This document shows, one piece after another, positions 50,559 to 61,340 of a stretch of DNA of 64,000 nt; position 1 is the stretch's first letter, and every line of letters starts with the position of its first letter. The DNA comes from Utricularia gibba (Eukaryota > Streptophyta > Magnoliopsida > Lamiales > Lentibulariaceae): the NCBI GenBank assembly GCA_002189035.1, contig NEEC01000017.1, forward strand, positions 1,674,001 to 1,738,000, given 5' to 3'. Made by a program: the position numbers and the translations under genes. The notes below the pieces were generated by a model. That model was not told the origin of the DNA. It worked only from the letters and a program-made list of their open reading frames with translations, and did not search any database.

Positions 50559-51508
50559 TCATCCTAAGGCGTTGGCAATTAAAGAAGTTACATGGGTTAC
50601 CTCAGGATAGCAGCTCTGATGAGAAACAGTATGGTTCTTTGTGTCCACAATGACTTCACAATGGACCTTTGCCTGCAATACAATGGTTTCACATCGAATT
50701 TTTTGCCTTCAATTCACTGAATATGAAATGCTAAGTAAATGAACTCCTACGATATAAAAAAAGAACCACTGATTTCTTGATTCTTTAGCATTAGCAAAAA
50801 AATTCAACCTGTAAGTAAATGAGCTTCTACGGTATTTCTTTAAATGCCATGGGTACATTTCGGATATCAGTGACGCATCAAACTTGAAACTGAAACCGAA
50901 AAATATACCTTCAAAGGAAACCCAATGAATAAAATCCCAATCTTCCCACTGATTTCTGATTCTGTATCAAATGTCACTGAACCTTTAGCTAAATCCTCGA
51001 GCATCAAAACGACGTCGTTCAAAATCTCCACACGATCGAGCACCAGCGTAGCGTTAACATAGGATGTCCTACGCGCCTCCACGAGGCCACTTTCTGATAC
51101 CGCAACTCCCAGACTGTTCCCCCTGTACCCCACCTCGACTACAAGAGAATCGTAATCTAAGGAAAAGAAATTGCGATTCGAGACCTTCACTTTCAGATCG
51201 AGTGTCAGATCAATCGAAAGTTCAGGAACCCGGTGAAAACGGACGCGCTTGAGATGGACGCGGGCAATGGAGATGTTTGGATTGTACGGCCAGAACACGT
51301 AGGCGGCCGCGGCGAGGAACAGAAGAAAAACGGCGAAGCAGAAGAGGCAGCGACGCCCGGTCTTGCTGAGGAGACGGTGGCGCTCCGGAGAAGGGTACGC
51401 CGGTAAAACGACGACGTAATCTCTGTCTCTGCCGGGGAGGAGTAGGTGAGGCTCAGGGAGTAACGGCTGTTGTAACGACGCCGTATCGATGTTTTTTGTG
51501 GTCGTCAT
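50559..51508 (-). CDS. LEA2/NDR1-HIN1-like single-pass membrane protein
   Basis: Plant protein of the late embryogenesis abundant group 2 (hydroxyproline-rich glycoprotein/NHL-like) type; exact role unknown. Exons 50909-51508 and 50559-50672, 237 aa. The N-terminal cytosolic part is MTTTKNIDTASLQQPLLPEP. One strong transmembrane helix lies at about residues 53-72 (CLFCFAVFLLFLAAAAYVFW). The LEA2 beta-sandwich follows, with LSIDLTLDLKVKVSNRNFFS and SVTFDTESEISGKIGI. Exon 2 begins AKVHCEVIVDTKNHTVSHQS and CYPE, where many homologues end. Reading on adds 13 residues to a stop at 50559, while a GT right after CYPE allows splicing to another end. The C-terminus is therefore uncertain. From memory the Arabidopsis homologue (At1g52330) is also next to the DUF630/632 gene. 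Confidence 0.87.
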
Positions 51509-51764
51509 GCTGTTCGCATCTAGGTAAGCTATCTATTACACCAAAAGTAGATGTATATATTCTTTATTTCAATTAAAATAATAATAACATTATTATTATT
51601 ATTATTCCAAAGGTATATCCAAATGATTTTCCATTATTTTGAATAAAAATACATAATCACTCTCTGACCCTTCACTCACAGCAAGCACTCATTCGTCAAA
51701 CAAAAAGGCAACTAACATACAGTGACAGGTAAAGAATCCAACTGCCGTCATCCCTTTCTCGACT

Positions 51765-54248
51765 TCATCTGCAGCTGGATCTCAAATTGGTATACATACG
51801 TGAGCAAGCAGCAGAAAATTCATGGAGAGCTTGGAAGAGTTGCGGCAACTGTGTCTTGAGGCTCATCAGAGACTTGTCTCTGACTTGAAGGCATTGCCTC
51901 TGGTAAGCTTCTTCATCCTCCTTCAACTTACTCCGGGCAGCCTCCACAATGAGCTGCTTCTCGGCGATCAGCTCTTTGTCGTGAACCATCTCATCATCCG
52001 GTGCTCTCTTATGCACAAATTTCGTGTGCCAGCTCTCGAACTCTCTGCTTTTCTTGATGAGATCCTTGTTTGCCTCTACGCATTTGTTTCTGTATTCCAG
52101 CTCCTCCTTTTGGTGCTGATATATGGTTTTTATCACTCCTGCAAAGTTGCTGATTGCTGCTTTCGCTGGCTCATCTGAAAGCTTCTGGAGCTGATCATGC
52201 CACGCAGTGAGAAGATACAGAATAGGGCGAGCCCGGTTCTGAGCCAGCCTCTCGGGAGAGGAAGCCTTCTCCTTCCAGTGTATGTCTATTGGAATGAGAT
52301 TCAGCTTCAACCAGCTGGTAAGAGCGCTGATGTAGTCTTTCTGATGGGTCATTAGCTCACAGAAATTTGTGTGCCATTCCTGAACAACTCCACCCAACTG
52401 GCGCGTCCGTTCATGGTGGTGGTCACTTGTTTCACTGGGGCAGTTGCTGTTATCTAGCAGCTTCAAGGCTTCAACAATACTTGACTGCTTCAAATGGTGT
52501 ATTCTCATGGTATCCCACATTGTAGCCATCCTGTACAGCATCTCTGTGAGCATGTTTTCTTCCATAAGGAATATGCAGAAGAACATGGTAGCTCACCCTT
52601 CGACAAGAGCAATGAGTTTCGGGTATAGCTGCTCATCTCGGAGGCGATTGATTTCAGCAACTGTGGAATCCATGGACTGCATGTCGACAATGAATCTTGT
52701 GTGCTGTTGGCTGACCGCAGCCTTCATTCTCTCCAATGCTTCAGTGTTTGAACCACGTTTTTTCAACTTATTCAGGGAGGCAACCTTTTTTTGATACTCC
52801 AGCTTCATCTGCTCACCGGTCTGTTCATCAAGACATGACACAGGACACCATGAGAGGAATGTTCTTGCTGAAAAATTGACTAACTTATCACTTGAAGGGG
52901 CAGAAAACCAGTAGCAACTAAGAATCAGGTGAGAATCACTAAGCAAATATGACCAGGCCATTAAAACTCTATGCAAGATTGCTGCTTCTAGTGAGAATGC
53001 CCAAAAATCTAAGAGCATGCTCTCAGCAATGAGTTTGCGGCCATACATTATCCAATCAACTACAAAATGCTGTAAGAAATGGCAATGGAAACAATACCTT
53101 AATGATTCCAGGGAATGATCCACACCCTCAAGCTATTTAGGACCCAAAACTGACTAGCAACAGCAATAAAACAGAAGCAAGTAAAATACCTTGACTTCAT
53201 CATAAAGCTTCTTCTCCCAAGCTAGCATCTTGTCTAAAACACTTGCATGAGTTTCGTTCTCTTGGGAATCGAAGTCATCCGGCTCATTAGCAGCACCATT
53301 GGCTGAACCTTTGAAGGACCTATTCCATGTGATAACACGCATTATCCTGTCTGAATGATTAAAATTCCCTGCAAATAAACAACATAGCAATATGGTTCTC
53401 GTGTACAGCAACCAACAAAAAACAGCTATGAAATAAGCACCTCGCTGATCTGCAAAGTTTGAGTGATAATGCACTCTAGTTGCCTCCAGCATCCTAGAAA
53501 TCTCCTGAGCACTCTGGAAAGCTTTCAGGAAACAGTCATCAATTTCCAAAAGTATCTGAGCCAAGCTCACATTGCTGCTGCCCTTCACTGAACTGCTACC
53601 CCCTTTTTTCACTTTCTTTACAACCATTGACGTTGCAGGTTGTGGATGAAGTTCACTAGGAGGACTCTCCACCTCCTTCTCGGTCCGTGGATCCCCCAAT
53701 CCATGATCCTCCAATTCAGCCAATGAGGGATTCGCCTTGAAGTAATCCCAATGAGCCCCTTCGTTACTCATCTCCTGCTGCGGCTCATAAATCCCACCCT
53801 TCCGACTTCTACTTCGCCTCTTCAAAGTAGACTCATCATCCTCGTCCGTTTCCTCCTCAATAATCGTATCAGATCTCTTCATTTCAGATCGGTGAATTAC
53901 CAATTCCGGCATGGTAGCCGCCCGTTGAAGTGTAGAATTGAAGTTTGAGTTTGGCGGGGGAGGAGGAGGAGGAAGGTGCTGCTGCGAAGTCGCCGGACCG
54001 TCCATGCCCGAGGACAATAAGCCGAGACCAGAAGACACGGGAAGAGACACCGAGTGGGGAAGTTGTGTCACTTCACCAGGCGAGAAGTCGCTCAGGGCAG
54101 CGCCGGTATCTCTTAGGGAGACGGCGTTAGCAACGTGGGCAGCGGAGAACCTATTCCGGGAAGTCACCGATCGCTCCATCAACAACTTCCGGTCCTTGCA
54201 TCGAGTAACTGTCTCCTCATTCTCAATCTTCGACTGCACGCAGCCCAT
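51765..54248 (-). CDS. DUF630/DUF632 protein (NRG2/REL2-like)
   Basis: Plant protein of the family containing Arabidopsis NRG2 and rice REL2, linked to nitrate signalling or leaf morphology; the biochemical role is unknown. Exons 53441-54248, 53190-53368, 52597-52820 and 51765-52530, 658 aa. The N-terminus MGCVQSKIENEETVTRCKDR is DUF630, with an N-myristoylation-type Gly2 and nearby Cys for membrane anchoring. A proline run (PPPPPPP) and acidic/basic linker (TIIEEETDEDDES, LKRRSRSRKG) follow. DUF632 starts near VSLAQILLEIDDCFLKAFQS and runs through MWDTMRIHHLKQSSIVEALK and HTKFVHKRAPDDEM to a coiled C-terminus. The last intron is only 66 nt (52531-52596), accepted because the frame and family sequence (MATMWDTM) join. 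The gene is intact. Confidence 0.93.
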
Positions 54249-55507
54249 ATACCCGACTTCCGGCGAAAATCAAGACTACCTTTTCCCCGCAAGGCGATCA
54301 AATTCCGGCGATGCTATATCGACCAGACCTGGAGAACAAAAAGACCACGATAAGAAGCAAGACAAGAAAGCACCGTCCCCACAACGCCATAAAGCAAAAC
54401 GGCGTCGTCCTATTATTTACTTTTTTTCCCCTTTAATAAAATAATTAATTAGGTAAAACTCCAGGTTAAAAGTATTACGCAATGAGATTTTGGAAGTCTC
54501 ATCTCAATGATTTTCGTAATATTTTATAAATTTAATAACAAAATTATGGAAGCATTTCATTTTGTTTCCAAAATAAAATATATAATTAATTATGAATTTT
54601 TCTAATTAAGAAAATATATTTTTTAAATTCCACATAGATTCATATAACATTATGGGATTTAATCAACCAAAAAAAAAGGAATTGGATTCCAACCCAAGAA
54701 TAGATTCCAAAGCCACTTCAAAAAGGAAAGTAAATTCCAAAAGAAGAGACTCATTTTACTTTTACTCTCTATTTCTTTGATGGATTTAGTTATAAATTAT
54801 ACTGTATTTACTTCCTAAATTCAAATAAATATAAAATTGAGAAATTAATTCTTTATATAAATTTTTATCAAAATTTAAATATTTTATATCATAATCCCAT
54901 AAACCAAATACTACCTAACATGCCCTAAAGACCACATCTTTATCAAGGGAGGCATAAGATTCTCTTTGTGGGGGAAAAAAATCAAGTGCAAATCTATAAG
55001 TTTTCTCATTCCAAATGGTCCTAATTTTTTTCACTTGTAGGGGTCTACTTCCTCATAGAAAGTTGGTCGGCCATCTTTAGTTTTTATTACAAATGTCATA
55101 ACTTATGATTTTTTTGGTTCGATTATCTAATCTTTATAGTTTTATGTTTTTTCATTTTGAAAAAGATTTTATATAAAATTAAAAGAATTTCTCTATTTAA
55201 GTACGTCTGTTCCTCCTGTTCATAATATATTGTAATCATGCCTTTAACCTTAAAATAAAAAATTGATAATAAAAAATGATATTTTCTGTATAAATGTGAG
55301 ATCATTTTTTCTAAATTCAACATCTGATATGGATCAATATTATAAAGGCCATTAAGTTTTGTAATTTATAGATATTGAATACATAAAAAATCAAATTGAT
55401 TGATATAAAATAGGACAAATTAATATATATTAAATGATTTTAACAATATTAATAAATGTTCACAATGATAACCCTAACATGATGATGCCCTCCGTCCCCT
55501 CCGAGTT
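54249..55507. other. AT-rich spacer between DUF630/632 gene and IST1-like gene A
   Basis: 1.26 kb. The first 180 bp are the leader and promoter of the DUF630/632 gene. 54430-55470 is AT-rich without recognised genes. 55090-55330 contains poly-T/A-rich blocks loosely similar in style to the repeats at 27.3 and 29.5 kb, but I could not establish homology. Confidence 0.45.
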
Positions 55508-56754
55508 TCAAGAACCCTGATTTCGATGAAGGCTTCTGAAAGTTTGGAGTTGCGCAACGAAGTCATCGTATTCAGGCAACTTGGGATGAACATGTGCGCT
55601 TCTTCTCTCCGGGGGGAAGGTTGCAGCTCTCCCATGCCTTCTAATTCCCGGATTCAGTGAAGTTTCTTTCGGAAGAGACGATGCTCTCCTCGTGCTGTGA
55701 TTCTGTAACGCCTCCTTGTACAAGTCATTTCCTGTTTTGTTAACAGATGTGGGTGATGCGGTATTAGGTATCACGTATGGCGGAGGAATGAACTTGAGCT
55801 TCATCTTGCTGCTGCGGGCTTCCTCTTCTTCTGGAGCTCTTTGTTCATCGTCAAGATTCGGTTTTTCTTCGGTTTCGAGAACCAGCTCATCCTGCGCAGG
55901 ATTCTTCATTGTTTCTTCCTCCGAGATTGTGGATTTCTCGTCGTGTGAATCGCAACCCTCCGCTAACTCTTGCATGAACTTCAGCTGGTGCTCTTCAGAA
56001 GGAGCCTCGGAAATCAGCTTCTTCAACTGGAAACTCGCAGTTTCCAATACACAAAACATGTTCATATTTGGAGGACTGAGCTTTAACAAAAAAGGAATAG
56101 GAAAATACCTTTTGGCTGACAAAGGAGGCATCTACAGAGCTCCCGTATCTTTTGCTAAAGAGAGTTCTAAGGTCTCTCAGTTCAGGTAAATCCCCAAACC
56201 TCGCTGCTGCGTACATCAGGGACGATACAGCTTCTTTGCAATCTTCTGGGCAGCCGTCCCTTCCATAAAATAATCATTATTAGTGATGCTAATGACGAGA
56301 TTAGTCATCCGCAAAGGAATCAACCATACTTTTGCTTTCTCATGGCTTCGAGATGAGTCAATACATGGGCGCAGAGATGGTGAACTAGCTCGTAGCAGTC
56401 CGATCTTCTCATCTCCTCCATCAGACCTCCAGTCTGTTCCACAACAAGAGACATTAGCATATCGAAACACAAACTGTTCTAATGCTGAAGATTGCAGTAT
56501 CTATAATCAGGATTGCCTTGCCGTAGGCGTTTGTGTTCAAGCCATTCCGGAGAAGCTGAATGATATCATTCTCCATGAACTTCTGCACAGCCTTCCTCTT
56601 TATCCTTATCATCTCAATCCGCTTCATCGTCTTCTTCACATACGACTTGCTGCACAAATGAACTCCCTTCTATGAACACGAAAAATCCATCCCAAACACA
56701 ATAAGACGCTTACCATTTCGAATAAAACCTGCCCTTCAACACCCTTTCGAACAT
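55508..56754 (-). CDS. IST1-like ESCRT-III-associated protein, copy A
   Basis: IST1-domain protein (regulator of Vps4 activity in the multivesicular-body pathway). Exons 56714-56754, 56517-56649, 56330-56433, 56109-56259 and 55508-56026, 315 aa. The IST1 domain covers about residues 12-180: KTMKRIEMIRIKRKAVQKFM, MRRSDCYELV, AHVLTHLEAMRKQK, CKEAVSSLMYAAARFGDLPE and LRDLRTLFSKRYG. The C-terminal tail is acidic, with KLKFIPPPYVIPN and HVHPKLPEYDDFVAQLQTFR. The intron after the second exon starts GC rather than GT (CAAG|GC at 56516), chosen because it restores the family sequence NAYGK-TGGLMEEM. The gene next door (58059-59433) is a tandem paralogue with the same exon plan. From memory the Arabidopsis counterpart is At1g52315. 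Confidence 0.9.
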
Positions 56755-57247
56755 TTTGCTCTCTCGATCGTTATCAAAGAAACACGAGCAGATTCCAGTG
56801 CCAGAGCCATCCCAGTCCTGGAGGCTTTTACATATGTACACTGCAGACTGGGGTGGGCGGTGGGGGTGAACGAAGAAAGGTAAAATGACTATTTTACCCT
56901 CGAACAGTAAATTGAAAAGTGAACAAATTTAGGTAATCCACACCGCAATGGCGTAGACGCGAAGGCTCGCCAGCTGTACCAAAATTTTCTTTTTTTAATG
57001 ACGTTAAATTAATAAAAATAACAATTTTAATTATACATTATTACTAAAATAGAAAATGTGTTCCCCGAAGAACTAGTTTAATTCCACTTAAAAAAATAAA
57101 AAGATTAAGGAAACAAAATACTATAGTTCACCCAAATTTGGAAATAAGAAGGAAAAAAAGGGTGTTTGATTCTTGTAATTAAGAATAATCCCTGTAATAA
57201 TTTGTATCCAAAAGGAGTAAAAAAGTTTTTAATTTTTATAATCGGTA

Positions 57248-57463
57248 TTAAAAAAAGACGATATATATTTGGTATTTAATCCACGTGGCGGCCTTCCCCC
57301 CTAATTCACATAATCTGATTCCAGAATCCCCACAATCGGATTTCGAATATAAAATTACAATAATCAGCCCATTGGTCGGTTTGATTGATGCCAAGATTAT
57401 CAGGGGAAAATCAATGCCTTTTACCATTTTCCGTACAATCTCTTTGTATTCCTGGTCAAACAT
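57248..57463 (-). pseudogene. Short coding-like fragment, unknown family
   Basis: An open minus-strand frame of about 70 codons (EYKEIVRKMVKGIDFPLIIL and following) that looks protein-like but has no gene structure around it. Part of it (57382-57458) recurs at 57778-57850 with frame-breaking changes. I do not recognise the family; it could be a decayed gene fragment or chance. Confidence 0.25.
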
Positions 57464-57777
57464 TCATGATTTCGATCTTTGGAAAATAAGTATTAGAAAT
57501 TCAGGATTTAAAATATAAGAATTTGAAAAATTGGTCATGGGATTTGTACATTTTTAGTTCTTTTTAATGTTAAATTAGTAACATTTGAATTAAAAAAGGT
57601 ATGAAAATATGAGATTAAAATGAAATGATCAACTATATAAAAAATTATAAATAATTAATAATCGATTGTATCCAATTTTTTTAATGTAATTTATATTTTT
57701 TGTTTGCTTCAATTTCATGTATGCTCATGAGATCAATCAAATACTTAGTTTCAATAGAATTGAGTAAATTGGAGTTT

Positions 57778-57850
57778 GATGATTGCAAGATTACCGGAGC
57801 AAATTCAACCTTTTTACCATTACCACAACAATCTCGTTGTATTCAGGATT
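57778..57850 (-). repeat. Second diverged copy of the 57382-57458 segment
   Basis: Direct repeat of 57382-57458. Shared blocks include GATTGCAAGATTA versus GATGCCAAGATTA, TTTTTACCATT versus TTTTACCATTT, and ACAATCTC(G/T)TTGTATTC. On the minus strand it reads NPEYNEIVVVMVK before the frame breaks, against QEYKEIVRKMVK in the first copy. Confidence 0.5.
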
Positions 57851-58058
57851 CCAAGCCTTCGTCTTCAATGATTCTTGACCGTGGTAAAAGGTGAAAAAGT
57901 TACAGCGGGTTGGGCAGTTACCGGAGATGACGTCATAAATACTTTTTTAGGGGGTATTTATAAGTCCAATTTACGAATAATACGGAATTTTAATTTAACT
58001 ATTTTATTCGATAATGGAAATGAGGTTCTTGGCTGATAAGAACAAACCCTCCACGATC

Positions 58059-59433
58059 TCAGCAACCGGGATCTCGAAGGCCTCTCAGGCGCTCGAGGCG
58101 AGCGACGAGCTCGTCGTAATCGGGCAACTTGGGATGAACGTGTCCTTTTCTTTCCTCCTGTTGAAAAGATGCCGCTCTGCCGTACGCACTCCTCCCTGAA
58201 TCAAGCGCAGGATCAGTAATAGTTGGAAGAGATGACGCTCTGCTCGTTGTTTTTCCCTGTCCCCCATCTGCTCTCCTTTTGCTGTAATACTCCAACACCT
58301 CATCCAGCATCTCTTCTTCCCGGTCTGGATCGTTTCTCGTCCGAACGGATTTCACGTAGGGTGGGGGAATGAACCTGCCCTTTGTCACAGTGCTGTTGAA
58401 ATGGTCAGTTCCTGAAGCTCCTTGTGCTTCAAGACTTCGCTTTTGTGGAGTTTCGGGAATCGATTCCTCTTGCCAAACAGTCGGCTTTTCCTGCTGAGAT
58501 GCTTTGCTGGAGTGTAAGCCACAAGCATTGGTTAACTCTCGCATGAACTTCAGTTGGAGGTCTTTGGAAGGAACCCCGGAACTCAGCTTCTCCATCAACT
58601 GAAGCATCTCGCAGATTAGCAGGAAAGTAAGAAGAATCAAAAACCCTAACCCTAAAATGCGAATTTGTAGAACGAATATGGGAAAGAATATGTTGACTTT
58701 GACTGATTTCGTAAACGCACACCTTTTTTGTGATCGAAAAGTTAAAACCCTAAAAAAATAACTGAACAGAAGAATACCACCTGTTTGTTGACGAAAGCGT
58801 CTAGGGAGTTCCCGTATCTCTCGGAAAAGAGGCTTCTGAGATCCTTCAGCTCAGGCAAATCTGCAACCCGAGCCGCTGCGTAGCTCAGGGACGATACAGC
58901 TTCTCTGCAGTTTTCTGGGCAGTCCCTGTGTTCAATGATGTTAATGATGATGAGATCAATGGATGATTAATGAACAAAAACATCAAGACTATACTTTTGC
59001 TTGCTCATGGCTTCGAGATGAGTCAAAATATGGCTGCAGAAATTGTCAATCAGGTCATAGCAATCCGCCCTCCTCATCTCCATCATCAAACCCTCAACCT
59101 GCAGCAAGCCAAAAACACATTACCCTTCTTCCCTGCGAGCTCGGTTCAGTATTGTTCATGATTCTTTTTTTCTGGTTTATTACCCTGTCAAAGGCATTGC
59201 GCTCGAACCCTTTCTCCAGGAGCTCAATGATGTCACCCTTCATATATTTCTGCACCGCAACTCTCTTCCTCTTTATCATCTCGATGCGTTTCATCGTCGT
59301 CTTGACGTTCGATTTGCTGCAGAAGCAGGATGGATGGTGCAAGATGAACACCAGAAACTCCCAGATGGGGCAAAGAAGAATAAGATGCTTACCATTTCAA
59401 GAAAAACTTGCTCTTCAAAATTCCCTCAAACAT
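58059..59433 (-). CDS. IST1-like ESCRT-III-associated protein, copy B
   Basis: Tandem paralogue of the gene at 55508-56754. Exons 59393-59433, 59184-59316, 58995-59098, 58781-58925 and 58059-58598, 320 aa. The first three exons have the same lengths as in copy A (41, 133, 104 nt), and all phases match. The IST1 domain shows TTMKRIEMIKRKRVAVQKYM, LMMEMRRADCYDLIDNFCSH, ILTHLEAMSKQK and CREAVSSLSYAAARVADLPE. The tail has GRFIPPPYVKS and HVHPKLPDYDELVARLERLR, parallel to copy A. Here the second intron has an ordinary GT donor (ACAGG|GTAATA). The last-exon start was set at LMEKLSSG by alignment to LKKLISEA in copy A; an alternative acceptor three codons upstream also keeps frame. Intron 4 on the minus strand includes tandem telomere-like CCCTAA units on the plus strand near 58642-58655. 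Confidence 0.9.
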
Positions 59434-61340
59434 ATTCGCTCTCTGGATCCTCCTGGTAGCAGAAAAGCAAGGAATGAGGACGACACGAATTCTAAGAGGC
59501 AAGAGCAATCCTGGTTTGTGAAGGAAGGTTATAAATGCCCGTCCACGGCGGGAATAACTGTTAAAGGAAATGACGGTTCTATCCTCACGACTCCGCGTTG
59601 AAAGCGGGAGGACGTATCGGTAAATCCGGCGGTCAACGTGGAATTCGGAGACTTGACGTGGGCCCGAGGAAAATGCGCATCCATAGGAATTTAATTTGCG
59701 GGTTACCAAAAATAGGCCAACCGGTATCCGAACCGGATCCAGCCGTTCCGGTTCAATTAATAATCACGAGTAATTACCGAAAAAGAAAAAAATGCGAAAT
59801 TCAAATTCAAAAATCACATCTCAATACGCCTTAAATATAAATTAAAATTGGAAACTTTTTAGAGTTTATTTCTACTTTTTTAAAATTATTTTAGAAAAAT
59901 AAAAATAGATTATAAGTGATCTAGAAAACTGTAAAAATAAGATGTAAAAGTAGAAATAAAATTTAAAAGTAATATATTCATTACTTTTTTAATAATAATT
60001 TTTTTAATATAATTTTAAAATTATTTTTGATAGAATTAATTTTAAAATTAATAGTATTCTAGAATAAAATTTTAAAAAATAGAAATAGGTTTCAAAATTT
60101 TTTCAGTGCTTAATTCTATAGAATTCACTTTAATACATATTAATTTTATTTAATATAGGAGGTGATTTTTTAATTATTTTTAATCATTATTAATAACAAA
60201 TATGTATGGAAAACGGGCCATGAATACCCTGGCCCAATAATTTCCTCAGCCCATCAGGTCCAGACTATGAGCCCAAGTTATCTTACTGTACTGTTTTACA
60301 TCTTTCAATAGCATGATTAAAATCAATGAGAGCCCTGGTTACAAAATAAGTACAGCATGATGATGATTTTTCTCAGCAGAAGGCATGACAGGATGGACAT
60401 TATTGAAGAGCACATTTCTGAGCCCTCAATGGAATGAGTGACAAAGAAAACCAATCATCAAGTAGACAAACAGACAGGGTGGTTGTGTTGTGTGCATCTC
60501 TTTTGCCACAAACAACCAAAACCTTCATCATCACCATTTACCATTCTTTCATCATTTCTGTGGGTTGTTTCCTGCCCAAATCACATCATGAATATTGCTT
60601 AAGATGGAGATGAAACATGTTCAGGTGGGAGGAAAGATGACAATGAGAAATGAAGGATCATTAACACAACAAAGAGATCTCTTTGAACCCATTATTTTCC
60701 TGTTTGTGTAAGAACAAAACAAATGAACCAGAAAGAATTAACTGAATAATAGCAGCAAATTGGAGGCAGCAGTCTGTCCCCAACTCTTATTATTCTCTGT
60801 GCTGTTTACCCTCCATGAACAACATTACCTCTTTGCCTCCTCCACTTCAAGTGATAGGCTGATTTGAATGAATATTTGCAACTATAAACAACAAAGCCAC
60901 TTCACACCAGAACATGAAACATAGACATGTTTGTATAAACATCAATTCCAAAACCAGTAACATGATTGAGCTCATGTGCATTCTCTCCATCAAAATTTCA
61001 CAAAACAGCAGTTTCCTCCTTCAGCTTGTAGAGCAGTTTCCCAGATTGGATCTGATAAGAAGGGTCACTTTCAGCTTAGCGATTTGTGAGCACATTCATA
61101 TATGCAAGTAGAAGCAGGAGTCAGTAGCATGAAACACAGAGAATCTATAGTATATTTGGGAAGTTAATGCACTGAAAGCAGTGGCAGGGTATTCTTTTTC
61201 AACAAGAATCTTTCTTGTGACACCAGAAAACTTAAAACTTTTAAAGCAAAAGCTGCAGACAGTGCAACATTCAAACTTTTCAGCAGGAGAACTCTCACAA
61301 CGAAATATGGATGCCCAGATCCAAAAAAAAGAGAAAAAAC
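59434..61340. other. Spacer between IST1-like copy B and DUF538 gene
   Basis: 1.9 kb without a supported gene. 59434-59720 is the IST1-B promoter. 59830-60210 is AT-rich with a foldback (separate entry). Site II elements occur at 60228-60275. 60280-61340 has balanced composition and may be transcribed (3' UTR exons of the DUF538 gene or a non-coding RNA), but no conserved frame is seen. Confidence 0.45.
59865..59960. repeat. Foldback (MITE-like) element
   Basis: Perfect 15-bp inverted arms TTTATTTCTACTTTT (59865-59879) and its complement (59946-59960) flank a 66-bp AT-rich centre; weaker complementarity continues about 12 bp outward. No clear target-site duplication was identified. Confidence 0.55.

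Larger units (their letters stand above)
56755..58058. other. Spacer between IST1-like copies
   Basis: 1.3 kb. The part next to 56755 is the IST1-A promoter. The middle holds two related segments (57382-57458 and 57778-57850, separate entries), and the right part is the 3' flank of copy B. It also contains a CCACGTGGCGG G-box near 57281. Confidence 0.5.

Noticed and set aside
53938..54444. 168-codon plus-strand frame opposite the DUF630 start
   Set aside because: Low-complexity glycine run is the complement of the proline run in the DUF630/632 gene.
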